Shown: positions 1 to 8,818 of the stretch, piece by piece
Position numbering within the stretch: the first letter of the stretch is position 1
How the letters are laid out: each line of letters opens with the position of its first letter
NCBI RefSeq assembly: GCF_041817755.1
Contig: NZ_JBGYBX010000014.1
Location: forward strand, 17,239 to 81,238
Reading direction: 5' to 3'
Origin: Glaesserella sp041817755
GTDB lineage: Bacteria > Pseudomonadota > Gammaproteobacteria > Enterobacterales > Pasteurellaceae
DNA length: 64,000 nt
The notes under the pieces: generated by a model
The model's input: the letters and a program-made list of their open reading frames with translations, nothing else
The model's database searches: none
Told to the model about the DNA's origin: nothing
Program-made: the position numbers and the translations under genes

Positions 1-1131
1 ATGGGCGCCGTTTCGAGCGGGATCCAGCAATACTTTATTGAAATGCTCGGTCGTCCAAGGTTGATCGGCAAACGATTCATCAAGATTCGCCCGATAAAAT
101 TCAGCGTTGGAAATCGCGTTAAGCTCGGCATTACGCCGCGCTTGTTCAACCATAGGTTCAACCCCTTCAATCCCGACAATGCGTTGAACTAACGGCGCAA
201 GCGGCAGAGTAAAATTTCCCATCCCGCAAAACAGATCCAGAATACGGTCTTGTTTGTCGGGTTCAAGCCATGTGATTGCCGTGTCGACCATCCGTTGATT
301 CAATTCGTCGTTAACTTGAATAAAATCCCGAATGGAAAAATGCAAGGTGAGCCCGTGCAATCGGTAATAAGGTTGTTCTCCCAGCCATTGTTCTATTTGT
401 TGTTTATCCGTCATGACAAACAGCATTAACTGTTCGGCTTGTGCAAAATTAAGTAGAAGATCGCGATCTTGCGGATGTACTTGTCCGATATGGCGGAGCA
501 ATAACGCAATGCCGTTATCGGCACGAACCAATTCGAGATGACCGAGGTTTTTCTTTTGCTTCCAGGCGCTCAAGCAATTTTGTAACTTAGGCAACAGATC
601 CGAAAGCGCGGGTTCCAACACGTCACATTGCGTTAGAGAGATAATCTCTTGCGAATCCGCTTGGCGAAAGCCGATAACAAATTTGTTCTTTTGTAACGCC
701 ATGCTGAGCTTCGCCCGACGACGATAGCCTTTATCATTACCGACAATCATCGGTTGAAATGCAATTGGCGCGGGTTGTAATTTTTGTAAGCGTTGAAACA
801 GGGCTTTTTGCTTGGTTTCACGCTGTAAGGTTAGCGGAATGTGTTGCATTTGACAGCCGCCGCATTGCCCGTAAATCGCACAGCTTGGTATTTGACGATT
901 TGCAGATTGTCGATGGAATCGGACCGCTTGCGCGCGTCCGTATTGGCGTTTTTCTTCCTGCACGCGGGCATCAACTTCTTCCGTCGGTAACGCGTTTTCA
1001 ATAAACCAGGTTTTGCCGTTGAGTTTTGCGACGCCCAACCCTTGATAATCCAAATCTTGAATGCGTACATGATGTAATGTGGTGGTTTTTGCGGTTTTTT
1101 TTACGTTGTTATCGGAATAGAAAAGCGCCAT
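1..1131 (-). CDS. rlmD: 23S rRNA (uracil-1939-C5)-methyltransferase RlmD, partial (3' part beyond window)
   Basis: Read on the minus strand from ATG at 1131, an open frame of 377 codons runs off the left edge. An N-terminal TRAM-like segment (about residues 15-75) is followed by the iron-sulfur cysteine pattern CX5CX2C (CAIYGQCGGC) and a later Cys in QCDVLEP. The SAM-binding motif LDLFCGMGNFTLPLA comes next, and the frame ends in LLDPARNGAH. This order is that of RlmD/RumA, which methylates U1939 of 23S rRNA with SAM and carries a 4Fe-4S cluster. The catalytic Cys of the C-terminal motif lies outside the window, so integrity cannot be judged. Family length is about 440 residues, so roughly 60 are missing. 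The gene diverges from the dGTPase-like gene, with about 75 bp between the two starts. Confidence 0.93.
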   Translation of the reverse strand, partial: MALFYSDNNVKKTAKTTTLHHVRIQDLDYQGLGVAKLNGKTWFIENALPTEEVDARVQEEKRQYGRAQAVRFHRQSANRQIPSCAIYGQCGGCQMQHIPLTLQRETKQKALFQRLQKLQPAPIAFQPMIVGNDKGYRRRAKLSMALQKNKFVIGFRQADSQEIISLTQCDVLEPALSDLLPKLQNCLSAWKQKKNLGHLELVRADNGIALLLRHIGQVHPQDRDLLLNFAQAEQLMLFVMTDKQQIEQWLGEQPYYRLHGLTLHFSIRDFIQVNDELNQRMVDTAITWLEPDKQDRILDLFCGMGNFTLPLAPLVQRIVGIEGVEPMVEQARRNAELNAISNAEFYRANLDESFADQPWTTEHFNKVLLDPARNGAH

Positions 1132-1206
1132 GTTGGATAATGTTTAAACAGAAATCATATTCGGGTATTATAGCGGAAAAGATAAACAGACCCTAGGGCA
1201 GGCGCT

Positions 1207-2532
1207 ATGATTTTACCTATTTGGACCGAACGTTATTTAACCGATAAACAACGCGAACAGGATCACCGTTCGCCCTTTCAGCGTGATCGCGGGCGTATTT
1301 TACATTCGGAAGCGTTCCGATGCTTGCAGGCAAAAACCCAAATTCATGCAGTGGGGGAAGATGATTTTTATCGTACCCGTTTGACGCACTCGTTGGAGGT
1401 CGCACAAATCGGCAGTAGCTTACGGGCTAAGCTGGAAGAAGACAAAGAAGGATTTCAAGCGGTCTGTTCCGCTCAACATTTTGCAAATTTTGCCGATGAT
1501 TTGAGTCGCTTATTACCTTCCCGCAGTTTGACCGAATCACTCTGTTTTGCCCATGATATCGGTCATCCGCCGTTCGGTCACGGCGGAGAGATGGCGCTAA
1601 ATTATAAAATGCAGAAACACGGCGGATTTGAAGGAAACGCGCAATCGTTCCGTATCGTAACGCAATTGGAACCGTACACCGAACATGCGGGGATGAATTT
1701 AACCCGTCGTACGCTGTTGGGGATTATCAAATATCCGTCCATGATTGATGAAACTTTGCCGGCACAACCAAAACCGATTCCGGCGGGACGTTTTATTAAT
1801 TTGCATGATCTTAAAACCAGTAAAGGTATTTTCCGCGATGACGAACATTTTTTTGATTGGGTGCTTGCCCCGTTGTCTGAGGAAGATCGCAGGTTATTCA
1901 GACGTGTAGAAGTCAATCCGGATCCGCAATTGCCGAATACGCCGCTGTATAAATCGTTGGACTGTAGCATCATGGAATTGGCGGATGACATTGCTTACGG
2001 TGTACACGATTTGGAAGATGCCATTGTCGGCGGTATGGTCACACCGCAATCATGGAAAAAGGCGGAGGCAGAATTGGAAACATGTTCATCGCCGTGGATC
2101 CAAAAAATGTTGCCGGAAATCAGCCAAAAGTTGTTCTCCTATCACCGCTATGAGCGAAAAGACGTGATCGGCGCATTGGTCAACTATTTTGTGACCAATG
2201 TAAAATGGTATGAAACGGCGGATTTTCACGAACCGCTGTTACGTTTTAATGCCGTGTTACCCGAAGAAGTCCGGGCGGTGTTGGATGTGTTGAAAGAGTT
2301 TGTATACCGCTATGTCATTTGCGATGTCGTTACGCAACGGGTGGAGTATAAAGGGCAACGGATTTTAATGGATCTGTTTGATATGCTGAGCTGTGATCCG
2401 GCACGATTATTGCCGAAAGTGGTTGCCGAACGTTGGTTAAACGCGGAAGAAATCAAACAGCCGAGAGTGATTTGTGATTATTTGGCAAGCATGTCGGACG
2501 GTCAGGCGTTTAAACTTTATCAAAGCTTGTAA
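1207..2532 (+). CDS. dGTPase-like HD-domain triphosphohydrolase
   Basis: A 441-residue protein of the deoxyguanosinetriphosphate triphosphohydrolase-like family. The N-terminus (RSPFQRDRGRILHSEAFRCL) is typical. The HD metal site is visible as RLTHSLEV (His61), CFAHDIGHPPFGHGGE (His116-Asp117) and a later Asp in MELADDIAYGVHDLEDA. Family members remove tripolyphosphate from dNTPs, often under allosteric dNTP control, and some restrict phage DNA synthesis. The exact nucleotide preference cannot be read from sequence. The gene stands alone between the divergent rlmD and a small exported protein. It overlaps no neighbour and looks intact. Confidence 0.9.
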   Translation: MILPIWTERYLTDKQREQDHRSPFQRDRGRILHSEAFRCLQAKTQIHAVGEDDFYRTRLTHSLEVAQIGSSLRAKLEEDKEGFQAVCSAQHFANFADDLSRLLPSRSLTESLCFAHDIGHPPFGHGGEMALNYKMQKHGGFEGNAQSFRIVTQLEPYTEHAGMNLTRRTLLGIIKYPSMIDETLPAQPKPIPAGRFINLHDLKTSKGIFRDDEHFFDWVLAPLSEEDRRLFRRVEVNPDPQLPNTPLYKSLDCSIMELADDIAYGVHDLEDAIVGGMVTPQSWKKAEAELETCSSPWIQKMLPEISQKLFSYHRYERKDVIGALVNYFVTNVKWYETADFHEPLLRFNAVLPEEVRAVLDVLKEFVYRYVICDVVTQRVEYKGQRILMDLFDMLSCDPARLLPKVVAERWLNAEEIKQPRVICDYLASMSDGQAFKLYQSL

Positions 2533-2609
2533 GCCTTGTGCAGGGAATGAACTAAACGGAAGCGGATAAGTCTTATCGTCAGATATTATGTCATCTGTAA
2601 GGAAATCAC

Positions 2610-2969
2610 ATGAAAACCTTCACAAAAGTGAGCTTGCTTGTTTTAAGTTTTATGTCGACCCCGGCATTTGCCGATGCGATTCCGATCGAAATTTATGATC
2701 CGATTGACGCCGAGATCGTGAAAGCCGACCGCAAAGGCAGAGGGGAATTTGAAGCGGAATTTCGTTTGAGAGGCGATGATGTCAGACCATTAGCGGAAAG
2801 TGTCATTGATCATGCCTATGACGAAGGCTTTCGTTTGGAGGAGTCCGAGATTGATCGGGAAGATGCTGATCTCAAATTCCGTCGCGGCGATCAGCGTTTG
2901 GATGTGCAAATCGAGTTAAAAGATCGTTATCGTATTGAATATAAAGCCGATTTGGATTTAGACCGATAA
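2610..2969 (+). CDS. small exported hypothetical protein
   Basis: A 119-residue protein that I do not recognise. Residues 1-21 form a clear Sec signal peptide (MKTFTKVSLLVLSFMSTPAFA, cleavage after AFA). The mature part is very rich in Asp, Glu, Arg and Lys and has no Cys. Its alternating beta-like pattern (GEFEAEFRLRGDD, LDVQIELKDRYRIEYKADLD) suggests a small periplasmic beta-rich fold. A GGA-type ribosome site (TAAGGAAATCAC) precedes the ATG, and a strong terminator follows directly, so it is probably a single-gene unit. Function is unknown. Confidence 0.75.
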   Translation: MKTFTKVSLLVLSFMSTPAFADAIPIEIYDPIDAEIVKADRKGRGEFEAEFRLRGDDVRPLAESVIDHAYDEGFRLEESEIDREDADLKFRRGDQRLDVQIELKDRYRIEYKADLDLDR

Positions 2970-2975
2970 CGGGAT

Positions 2976-3008
2976 CCGCTTACGATATTCGCTCGTAAGC
3001 GGTTTTTT
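2976..3008 (+). terminator. Rho-independent terminator after the small exported gene
   Basis: A 10-bp perfect stem (CCGCTTACGA / TCGTAAGCGG) with a 7-nt loop, followed by six T. It begins 7 bp after the stop codon. Confidence 0.85.
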
Positions 3009-3157
3009 ATGTCCCTTCCATTGTGCGGAATACGGCGCTGATGCCAGTTCGTAGTTTAAATGCCGTATAATTTTGCAAAACTTCTCAGTAATCCTACCGC
3101 TTGTTAAGACAAAATCAGGTAAAATATCCCCCTTCGCAAAAACAGAAAGAGGTTGTG

Positions 3158-6073
3158 ATGAGCTTTGTCGTCGGTCAGCGTTGGATCAGTGAATCAGAAA
3201 ATAATTTAGGTTTGGGGATTGTTGAAGCGGTAGATAATCGTACCGTTCGTCTTGCCTTTCCCGCGGCTCAAGAACAGCGTGTCTATGCGGTATCGGTCGC
3301 GCCGTTAACCCGAGTGCAGTTCCAAAAAGGGGATCGTGTCTCCAGTCAAGAAGGTTGGCAACTTGAGATTGAGGAAGTCGTCGAAAATCAAGGGGTGGCG
3401 ATCTATTTAGGAAAACGCACGGATACGTTGGAAGAAGCGGTCTTGCCCGAGATGCAATTGGAACATAAAGTCAGTTTCAGTAAACCGCAAGATCGTTTGT
3501 TTTCGGCACAAATTGACCGCAGCGATCGCTTTGCCTTGCGTTATCGAGCCTTAAAACATCAACAGGCACAGTATCAGTCGCCGCTGCGTGGATTACGCGG
3601 TATTCGTGCCAGCCTAATTCCCCATCAACTCCATATTGCGAAAGAAGTTGGACAACGTCTGGCACCGAGAGTATTATTGGCGGATGAAGTCGGATTGGGT
3701 AAAACCATTGAGGCCGGGATGATTTTGCAGCAACAACTGTTCGCAGGTCGGGCTGAACGCGTATTAATTCTTGTACCGGAAAGTCTGCAACATCAATGGT
3801 TGGTCGAAATGTTGCGCCGTTTCAGCCTCAACTTTTCGTTATTTGATGAAGAGCGGTGCGCCGATTTTTCAAAACAGGACGATAACGGCGAAGATATCAG
3901 CGAAAATCCGTTTGAAACGGAATCTCTAGTCATCGCATCGATTGATTGGTTGGCAAACAACCCTCAACGGGCGCAGCAGGTTGTTGAAAGTGAATGGGAT
4001 ATGCTGATTGTCGATGAAGCGCACCATTTGGAATGGCATGAGCAGCAGCCTAGTGAGGCTTATCGTTTTGTCGCGAGATTGGCTAAAACGATTCCGTCAG
4101 TATTATTGTTAACGGCAACACCGGAGCAGCTCGGACAGGAAAGCCACTTTGCCCGTTTGGCATTGTTAGACAGTGACCGCTTCTATGATTATCAAGACTT
4201 TGTGGCGGAGCAGGCGCAATACCGACCGGTTGCCGATGCCGTCAACACATTATTAAGCGATAAACCGTTAAGTATTCAAGAACAGAACAGTATTAGCGAG
4301 TTATTGGCGGAAGAAGATGTGGAACCGATGCTGCGCATTATTAATGTCGATACGTTCAACCAAGAACAGCGTTCGGAGGTACGTCAAGAGTTAATCGACG
4401 AATTGATTGACCGGCACGGTACCAGCCGTGTGCTCTTTCGTAACACCCGACAAGGTGTCAAAGGTTTTCCGCACCGTATTTTTAACCAAATTACCTTAGA
4501 AATGCCGAAGCAGTATATCAATGCACTCAATGTATTAGGTATGGCGGGCGAAGCTAAAATTGAGGAGCTGCTTTATCCGGAACAGTTATTTCAACGAATG
4601 AACCCGGATGCCAAGTGGTTTGAGTTTGATCCGCGAATCGAATGGCTTATCACTTTCTTGAAAAATCACCGTGATGAAAAAATGTTGGTGATTTGTAAAC
4701 AAGCAACAATTACCATTCAGTTGGAACAAATTTTACGCGAAAGAGAAGGTATTCGTTCAGCCGTATTTCATGAAAAGATGTCGATTGTCGAGCGAGATAA
4801 AGCGTCGGCATATTTTGCCCAACAAGAAGACGGCGCGCAGGTGCTGATCAGTTCAGGTATCGGTTCGGAAGGTCGTAACTTCCAGTTTGCCCGTCATTTG
4901 GTTCTGTTTAACCTGCCGGCTAATCCGGATTTGTTGGAACAAAGTATCGGGCGTTTGGATCGTATCGGACAAAAATACGATATTCAAATTTATGTGCCGT
5001 GTTTTGAGCATTCCGCACAGATGATGTTAACCGAGTGGTATCACCGAGGATTAAATGCGTTTGAAGAAACCTGCCCGATGGGCGCCAACCTCTTTCGGGA
5101 ATTGGAGGCAAGACTATATGAGTTTTTACTCAAGCCGTTACGTTCGGATGATTTTGAACGCTTTATTGAACAAACTTTTAAACGTCAACAGCAGCTTAAA
5201 ACCGAATTGGAACAAGGGCGGGATCGTTTACTGGAACTGAATTCAAACGGCGGAGAATCCGCCCAGCAGCTCGCCGACGCGATTGCTCGACAAGATGAGG
5301 ACGCGAAGTTAATCAATTTTACGCTCAATTTATTTGATGTGATTGGCTTGGAACAGGAAGATTTGGGCGAAAAGAGTATTGTCATTACCCCGACCGGACA
5401 TATGTTGGTACCGGATTTCCCGGGACTGTCGGAAGACGGAAACACGGTCACTTTTGATCGCGAATTGGCACTTATGCGCGAGGACGTACTATTTTTAACT
5501 TGGGATCATCCGATGATTCGGCATGGTATTGATCTGATTACGTCAGGTGATATCGGTAAAAGTGCCGTTTCATTACTGATTAACAAGAATCTACCGGCCG
5601 GTACATTATTGTTGGAGGCGATCTATATCGTAGAAGCACAAGCACCGAAGTCTCTTCAGTTAACCCGCTTTTTACCGCCGACACCGGTACGCATTTTGTT
5701 GGATACTAAAGGTAATGATTTGGCGACTCAAGTGTCCTTCAGTGGTTTGGAAAAGCAATTGAAGCCGGTCAATAAGCAGATGGCGAATAAAATTGTCAAA
5801 ATGGCACGGACGGATATCGAAGCATTGATTGCGATGGCAGAACGTAAAATTGCTCCGCAGGCTGAGGTATTAATTACGCAAGCGAAGCAGAATGCCGATC
5901 ACACCTTAAGTGCCGAATTGCATCGTTTAACCTCATTACAAGCGGTGAATAAAAATATTCGTGCCGATGAAGTCCTTGCACTTGAACGGCTACGCACAGA
6001 ATCATTAAAACAGCTTGAACAAGCTAATTGGCGTTTGGACAGTTTGAGGGTTATTGTCAGCAACAAAGAGTAA
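3158..6073 (+). CDS. rapA: RNA polymerase-associated ATPase RapA (HepA)
   Basis: A Swi2/Snf2-type ATPase that recycles RNA polymerase after transcription. The open frame extends upstream to 3101, but the ATG at 3158 is chosen. It gives the family N-terminus (SFVVGQRWISESENNLGLG), lies behind AAGAGG, and yields 971 residues, close to E. coli RapA (968). N-terminal Tudor-like domains come first. The Walker A ADEVGLGKTIEAG lies near residue 175 and the DEAH box VDEAHHLEW near 286. The helicase C motifs include SSGIGSEGRNFQ and SIGRLDRIGQ, followed by the long RapA-specific C-terminal region. It is flanked by terminators and looks complete. Confidence 0.96.
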   Translation: MSFVVGQRWISESENNLGLGIVEAVDNRTVRLAFPAAQEQRVYAVSVAPLTRVQFQKGDRVSSQEGWQLEIEEVVENQGVAIYLGKRTDTLEEAVLPEMQLEHKVSFSKPQDRLFSAQIDRSDRFALRYRALKHQQAQYQSPLRGLRGIRASLIPHQLHIAKEVGQRLAPRVLLADEVGLGKTIEAGMILQQQLFAGRAERVLILVPESLQHQWLVEMLRRFSLNFSLFDEERCADFSKQDDNGEDISENPFETESLVIASIDWLANNPQRAQQVVESEWDMLIVDEAHHLEWHEQQPSEAYRFVARLAKTIPSVLLLTATPEQLGQESHFARLALLDSDRFYDYQDFVAEQAQYRPVADAVNTLLSDKPLSIQEQNSISELLAEEDVEPMLRIINVDTFNQEQRSEVRQELIDELIDRHGTSRVLFRNTRQGVKGFPHRIFNQITLEMPKQYINALNVLGMAGEAKIEELLYPEQLFQRMNPDAKWFEFDPRIEWLITFLKNHRDEKMLVICKQATITIQLEQILREREGIRSAVFHEKMSIVERDKASAYFAQQEDGAQVLISSGIGSEGRNFQFARHLVLFNLPANPDLLEQSIGRLDRIGQKYDIQIYVPCFEHSAQMMLTEWYHRGLNAFEETCPMGANLFRELEARLYEFLLKPLRSDDFERFIEQTFKRQQQLKTELEQGRDRLLELNSNGGESAQQLADAIARQDEDAKLINFTLNLFDVIGLEQEDLGEKSIVITPTGHMLVPDFPGLSEDGNTVTFDRELALMREDVLFLTWDHPMIRHGIDLITSGDIGKSAVSLLINKNLPAGTLLLEAIYIVEAQAPKSLQLTRFLPPTPVRILLDTKGNDLATQVSFSGLEKQLKPVNKQMANKIVKMARTDIEALIAMAERKIAPQAEVLITQAKQNADHTLSAELHRLTSLQAVNKNIRADEVLALERLRTESLKQLEQANWRLDSLRVIVSNKE

Positions 6074-6088
6074 TGAATCGCGGTAATA

Positions 6089-6134
6089 CGTTACTAACCA
6101 TTATGTTGTCATGATCAGTAACGTTTTCTTTTTT
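6089..6134 (+). terminator. probable terminator of rapA
   Basis: A 7-bp stem (CGTTACT / AGTAACG) with a long loop is followed by TTTTCTTTTTT. It lies between the convergent rapA and chaA genes. The stem is short, so the call is moderate. Confidence 0.5.
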
Positions 6135-6141
6135 AGTACGT

Positions 6142-7221
6142 TTAAGGCACAATCACGGTAAATACATACGCCGCCATATTTACTAACAATACAACGCCGT
6201 AAAGCATGTTGGATTTACCGTGATTCAGTGAAACCATTACCACAAAGGCGGAAAGTGCCAATAACACCATCGACTTCCAATCCAATCCCAGTACCATGTT
6301 GATGTCAAACATCAGGCACACGAGAACGACGGACGGAATAGTCAATCCAATACTTGCCAAAGCGGAACCGAGAGCCAAATTGACACTGGTTTGTAAGCGG
6401 TTGCGACTGGCTGCAGTTAACGCAGCCAAACCTTCCGGCATTAAAACGACAGCGGCAATAATCACCCCGACTAACGCTAACGGCGCTCCGGCGGCGACAA
6501 CCATGGTCTCAATCGCAGGAGAAAGTCCTTTAGCAAGCATCACGACAATACCTAAGCATACGATCAACAGCAGTAAACTCATCAGGGCAACTTTGGTCGA
6601 CGGCGGTTCGGCATGATGATTCGGGTTGTCATCATCGGCTAAAAAATAATCGCGATGGCGAACGGTTTGCATCATAATAAATGAAAAATAAAGGACTAAA
6701 GAGGCTAACGCTACAAAAATCAGTTGTGAGTCGGTATACGTTCCGCCTTCTGAGCTTGTGGTAAAATTAGGTAAAATCATGGTGAGAACTAGGATAGAAA
6801 CTAATGTCACTAACGCAGTGCTGACCGATTTTTTATGGAAAAATTGAACGTGGTGTTTCAGCCCGCCAATCAACAAACAGCCGCCTAAAATACCGTTTAA
6901 GATCAACATAATGGCGGCAAAAACCGTATCTCTTGCCAAATAAGCGGCATTGTCGCCGCCGGCAATCATTAAAGAGATGATCAAGGCAACTTCGATAATC
7001 GTAATCGCCAACGCTAAAATGATCGTGCCGAACGGTTCGCCGACTTTGTGTGCGACAACTTCGGCGTGGTGAACGGCAGAAAGTACGCTGCCGATTAACA
7101 ATGCTCCTCCAGTGAGCTGAAGCCAAATATTGTCCTTCATCCCAATAAAATAGATTGCCCACGCTGCAAGCGGTAAGATGACCGACCAAACGGGTAATCG
7201 GGCGTGAGAGTTTGTTGCCAT
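6142..7221 (-). CDS. chaA: calcium/proton antiporter ChaA
   Basis: A 359-residue polytopic inner-membrane protein of the CaCA cation exchanger superfamily, close in length to E. coli ChaA (366). The conserved alpha repeats are visible as GTIILALAITIIEVALIISLM (about residues 63-83) and GALAALTAASRN-like MPEGLAALTAASRNRLQTSV in the second half. These carry the acidic and Asn/Ser residues that coordinate cation. ChaA exports Ca2+ (and Na+/K+) against protons, mainly at alkaline pH. A strong GGAG ribosome site lies 6 nt before the ATG. The gene follows cyuA with a 26-bp gap on the same strand, so the two are probably co-transcribed. Confidence 0.92.
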   Translation of the reverse strand: MATNSHARLPVWSVILPLAAWAIYFIGMKDNIWLQLTGGALLIGSVLSAVHHAEVVAHKVGEPFGTIILALAITIIEVALIISLMIAGGDNAAYLARDTVFAAIMLILNGILGGCLLIGGLKHHVQFFHKKSVSTALVTLVSILVLTMILPNFTTSSEGGTYTDSQLIFVALASLVLYFSFIMMQTVRHRDYFLADDDNPNHHAEPPSTKVALMSLLLLIVCLGIVVMLAKGLSPAIETMVVAAGAPLALVGVIIAAVVLMPEGLAALTAASRNRLQTSVNLALGSALASIGLTIPSVVLVCLMFDINMVLGLDWKSMVLLALSAFVVMVSLNHGKSNMLYGVVLLVNMAAYVFTVIVP

Positions 7222-7247
7222 ATTTAATCTCCTTTTTTTATAATAAT

Positions 7248-8549
7248 TTAACAGTCTTGTTCTTTGGCTCTCATAATCTCAATAATTTGTCTGTCCATGT
7301 AGACCATGCTTTTTGTCGCAATGGCGCATAAATTATTGATTGATTTGTCAACGCAATGTTCCACAATGCCTTCATTGCCGGTGACTCTGCTGTTATCCAA
7401 TGCCATTAACACTGCTTTATAGGCGGCGGAAACACCGGTGGACACTTTCATGGCGCAGCTGTTTGAGGCGCCGTCACACAGCACCCCGCTGATATCGCCG
7501 ATCATACTGCAAATCGCCATACTGATGGCATTAAAATCCCCTTTAAGTAAATAAGCCATACCGGCGGCACTACCCATCGCCGCCGTGGTGACGGCACAGA
7601 GGGCGGAAAGTTTTGGTAATTTGCTGTGAATATAAATTGCAATGGTATGGGATAAAAATAAGGCTCGGATCAACTGTTCATCCGTAGCACGAACAAAGCG
7701 GGCAACCACCACGGAAGGCATGGTCGCCGTAATACCTTGATTGCCCGATCCCGAGTTACTCATCGCCGGTAGTAATGCACCGCCCATTCTGGCATCGGAA
7801 GCGGCAGTGGTTTCAATCACAATTCGACTTAACAGGTCATCCGATAATAAACCGAGTGAGATCTGCTTTTTCAAGGTTTTTCCGATGTGTAAACCGTATT
7901 GATGCGTCAGCCCCTCTTCAGACAATGCGGAATTCAGCGTTGCTGCCTCAGCAATAAAGGCTAACTTATCTAAAGGCGCTTGCATGGCAAAGTGATAAAT
8001 TTGCTGTGCGGAAAGCGTATTGAAAAATTGACCATCGTCCGTGACATCGGCATTAACCGTTTCCTGTTTAAATAGAACCTCACCGTTTTTTTCAACCAGC
8101 ACGACATTGGTGTGCGAATCCTGAATGCAGACTTTCACCCAACCGCATTCGCCCAACACAAGCGCTTCGGAATACAACGGACAGTCGACATTGGCAATAT
8201 CGACACTGACTTGATGCTTTTCCAGCATAGCTTTGGCTTTTCGTACGTCGGACGGTTGAATTTTTTTCAGCACTTCCAGTCCGGCAGCAGGATCACCGGC
8301 TATCGCCCCGACGGCAGCGGCGATCGGCAAGCCGACCATACCCGTGCCGGGAACGGTAACGCCCATACCGTTTTTCATCAAATTGGGCGAAACCTTGGCT
8401 TGAATGCTCAGTAAAGGAGAATTAAGATAGGAAGCCGCGATTGCCGATGCTAATGCTAACGAAATCGGCTCCGTACAACCCAACGCCGGTGCGACGTCTC
8501 GCTTTACAATGGCAATCAGTTGATCGCCGAATTCTAATGTATCATTCAT
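7248..8549 (-). CDS. cyuA: L-cysteine desulfidase-like protein (CyuA/YhaM, UPF0597)
   Basis: A 433-residue cytosolic protein of the serine dehydratase alpha-like UPF0597 family. E. coli CyuA (YhaM) is an oxygen-sensitive iron-sulfur enzyme that breaks L-cysteine into pyruvate, ammonia and sulfide. The family signatures ALGCTEPISLALA near residue 23 and GVLCDGASNSCAMKVSTG near 355 carry the cysteines expected to bind the cluster. GSGNQGITATMP in the middle is also typical. In E. coli the neighbour is the transporter cyuP; here the downstream neighbour is chaA, so substrate uptake must be encoded elsewhere. Intact. The symbol is assigned by family resemblance. Confidence 0.85.
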   Translation of the reverse strand: MNDTLEFGDQLIAIVKRDVAPALGCTEPISLALASAIAASYLNSPLLSIQAKVSPNLMKNGMGVTVPGTGMVGLPIAAAVGAIAGDPAAGLEVLKKIQPSDVRKAKAMLEKHQVSVDIANVDCPLYSEALVLGECGWVKVCIQDSHTNVVLVEKNGEVLFKQETVNADVTDDGQFFNTLSAQQIYHFAMQAPLDKLAFIAEAATLNSALSEEGLTHQYGLHIGKTLKKQISLGLLSDDLLSRIVIETTAASDARMGGALLPAMSNSGSGNQGITATMPSVVVARFVRATDEQLIRALFLSHTIAIYIHSKLPKLSALCAVTTAAMGSAAGMAYLLKGDFNAISMAICSMIGDISGVLCDGASNSCAMKVSTGVSAAYKAVLMALDNSRVTGNEGIVEHCVDKSINNLCAIATKSMVYMDRQIIEIMRAKEQDC

Positions 8550-8633
8550 ACTATTCTCTATTTTTGTAAAATTTTGTCTATTTTAACCGCTTGTCGCGTG
8601 TGACAAAATAAATTTTAAAATTGCTTGCCTTAA

Positions 8634-8672
8634 TTTGAATAAAAATGCAGAATTACTGCATAATTTCTCAGT
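8634..8672 (+). promoter_or_regulatory. tandem ARG boxes (ArgR operator) overlapping the carA promoter
   Basis: Box 1 (8634-8651, TTTGAATAAAAATGCAGA) fits the 18-bp ARG consensus wnTGAATwwwwATTCAnw with one mismatch. Box 2 (8655-8672, ACTGCATAATTTCTCAGT) fits with three, and the two are separated by the canonical 3 bp. A sigma70-like promoter coincides: -35 TTGAAT (8635-8640), 18 bp, -10 CATAAT (8659-8664). ArgR-arginine would therefore block polymerase directly. Confidence 0.7.
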
Positions 8673-8712
8673 TTTTTGCATTATTACCTTATGCTGTCAA
8701 AGTTTAGCTTGA

Positions 8713-8728
8713 ATGCAAACGTTTGCTT
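8713..8728 (+). promoter_or_regulatory. PUR box (PurR operator) in the carA leader
   Basis: ATGCAAACGTTTGCTT matches the 16-bp PurR consensus ANGCAANCGNTTNCNT at every fixed position and contains the 12-bp palindrome GCAAACGTTTGC. It lies about 40 bp downstream of the predicted start of the ArgR-controlled promoter, so PurR may act as a roadblock. In E. coli carAB is also under PurR control. Confidence 0.7.
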
Positions 8729-8739
8729 TAGTACACTTA

Positions 8740-8777
8740 GCCGCCTATTCCTGACTAAAGAAGATTAGGCGGCTTTC
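8740..8777 (+). promoter_or_regulatory. hairpin in the carA 5' leader
   Basis: An 8-bp perfect stem GCCGCCTA (8740-8747) / TAGGCGGC (8766-8773) with an 18-nt loop, followed by only TTTC. It sits about 45 nt before the carA ATG and just before the ribosome site TTAGGAG. It is too poor in T to be a clear terminator. It could be a weak attenuator or mRNA-stabilising stem. Confidence 0.4.
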
Positions 8778-8818
8778 AAAGTGAAAGCGAACAATTTCAA
8801 CGATTAGGAGTATATATC

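Noticed and set aside
759..1070. Short open frames on both strands within the rlmD region
   Set aside because: They overlap the continuous rlmD frame on the minus strand, which has clear family motifs and runs off the window edge.
3101..3157. Upstream extension of rapA (19 extra residues)
   Set aside because: No ribosome site at 3101, and the added residues do not fit the family N-terminus; ATG 3158 behind AAGAGG does.
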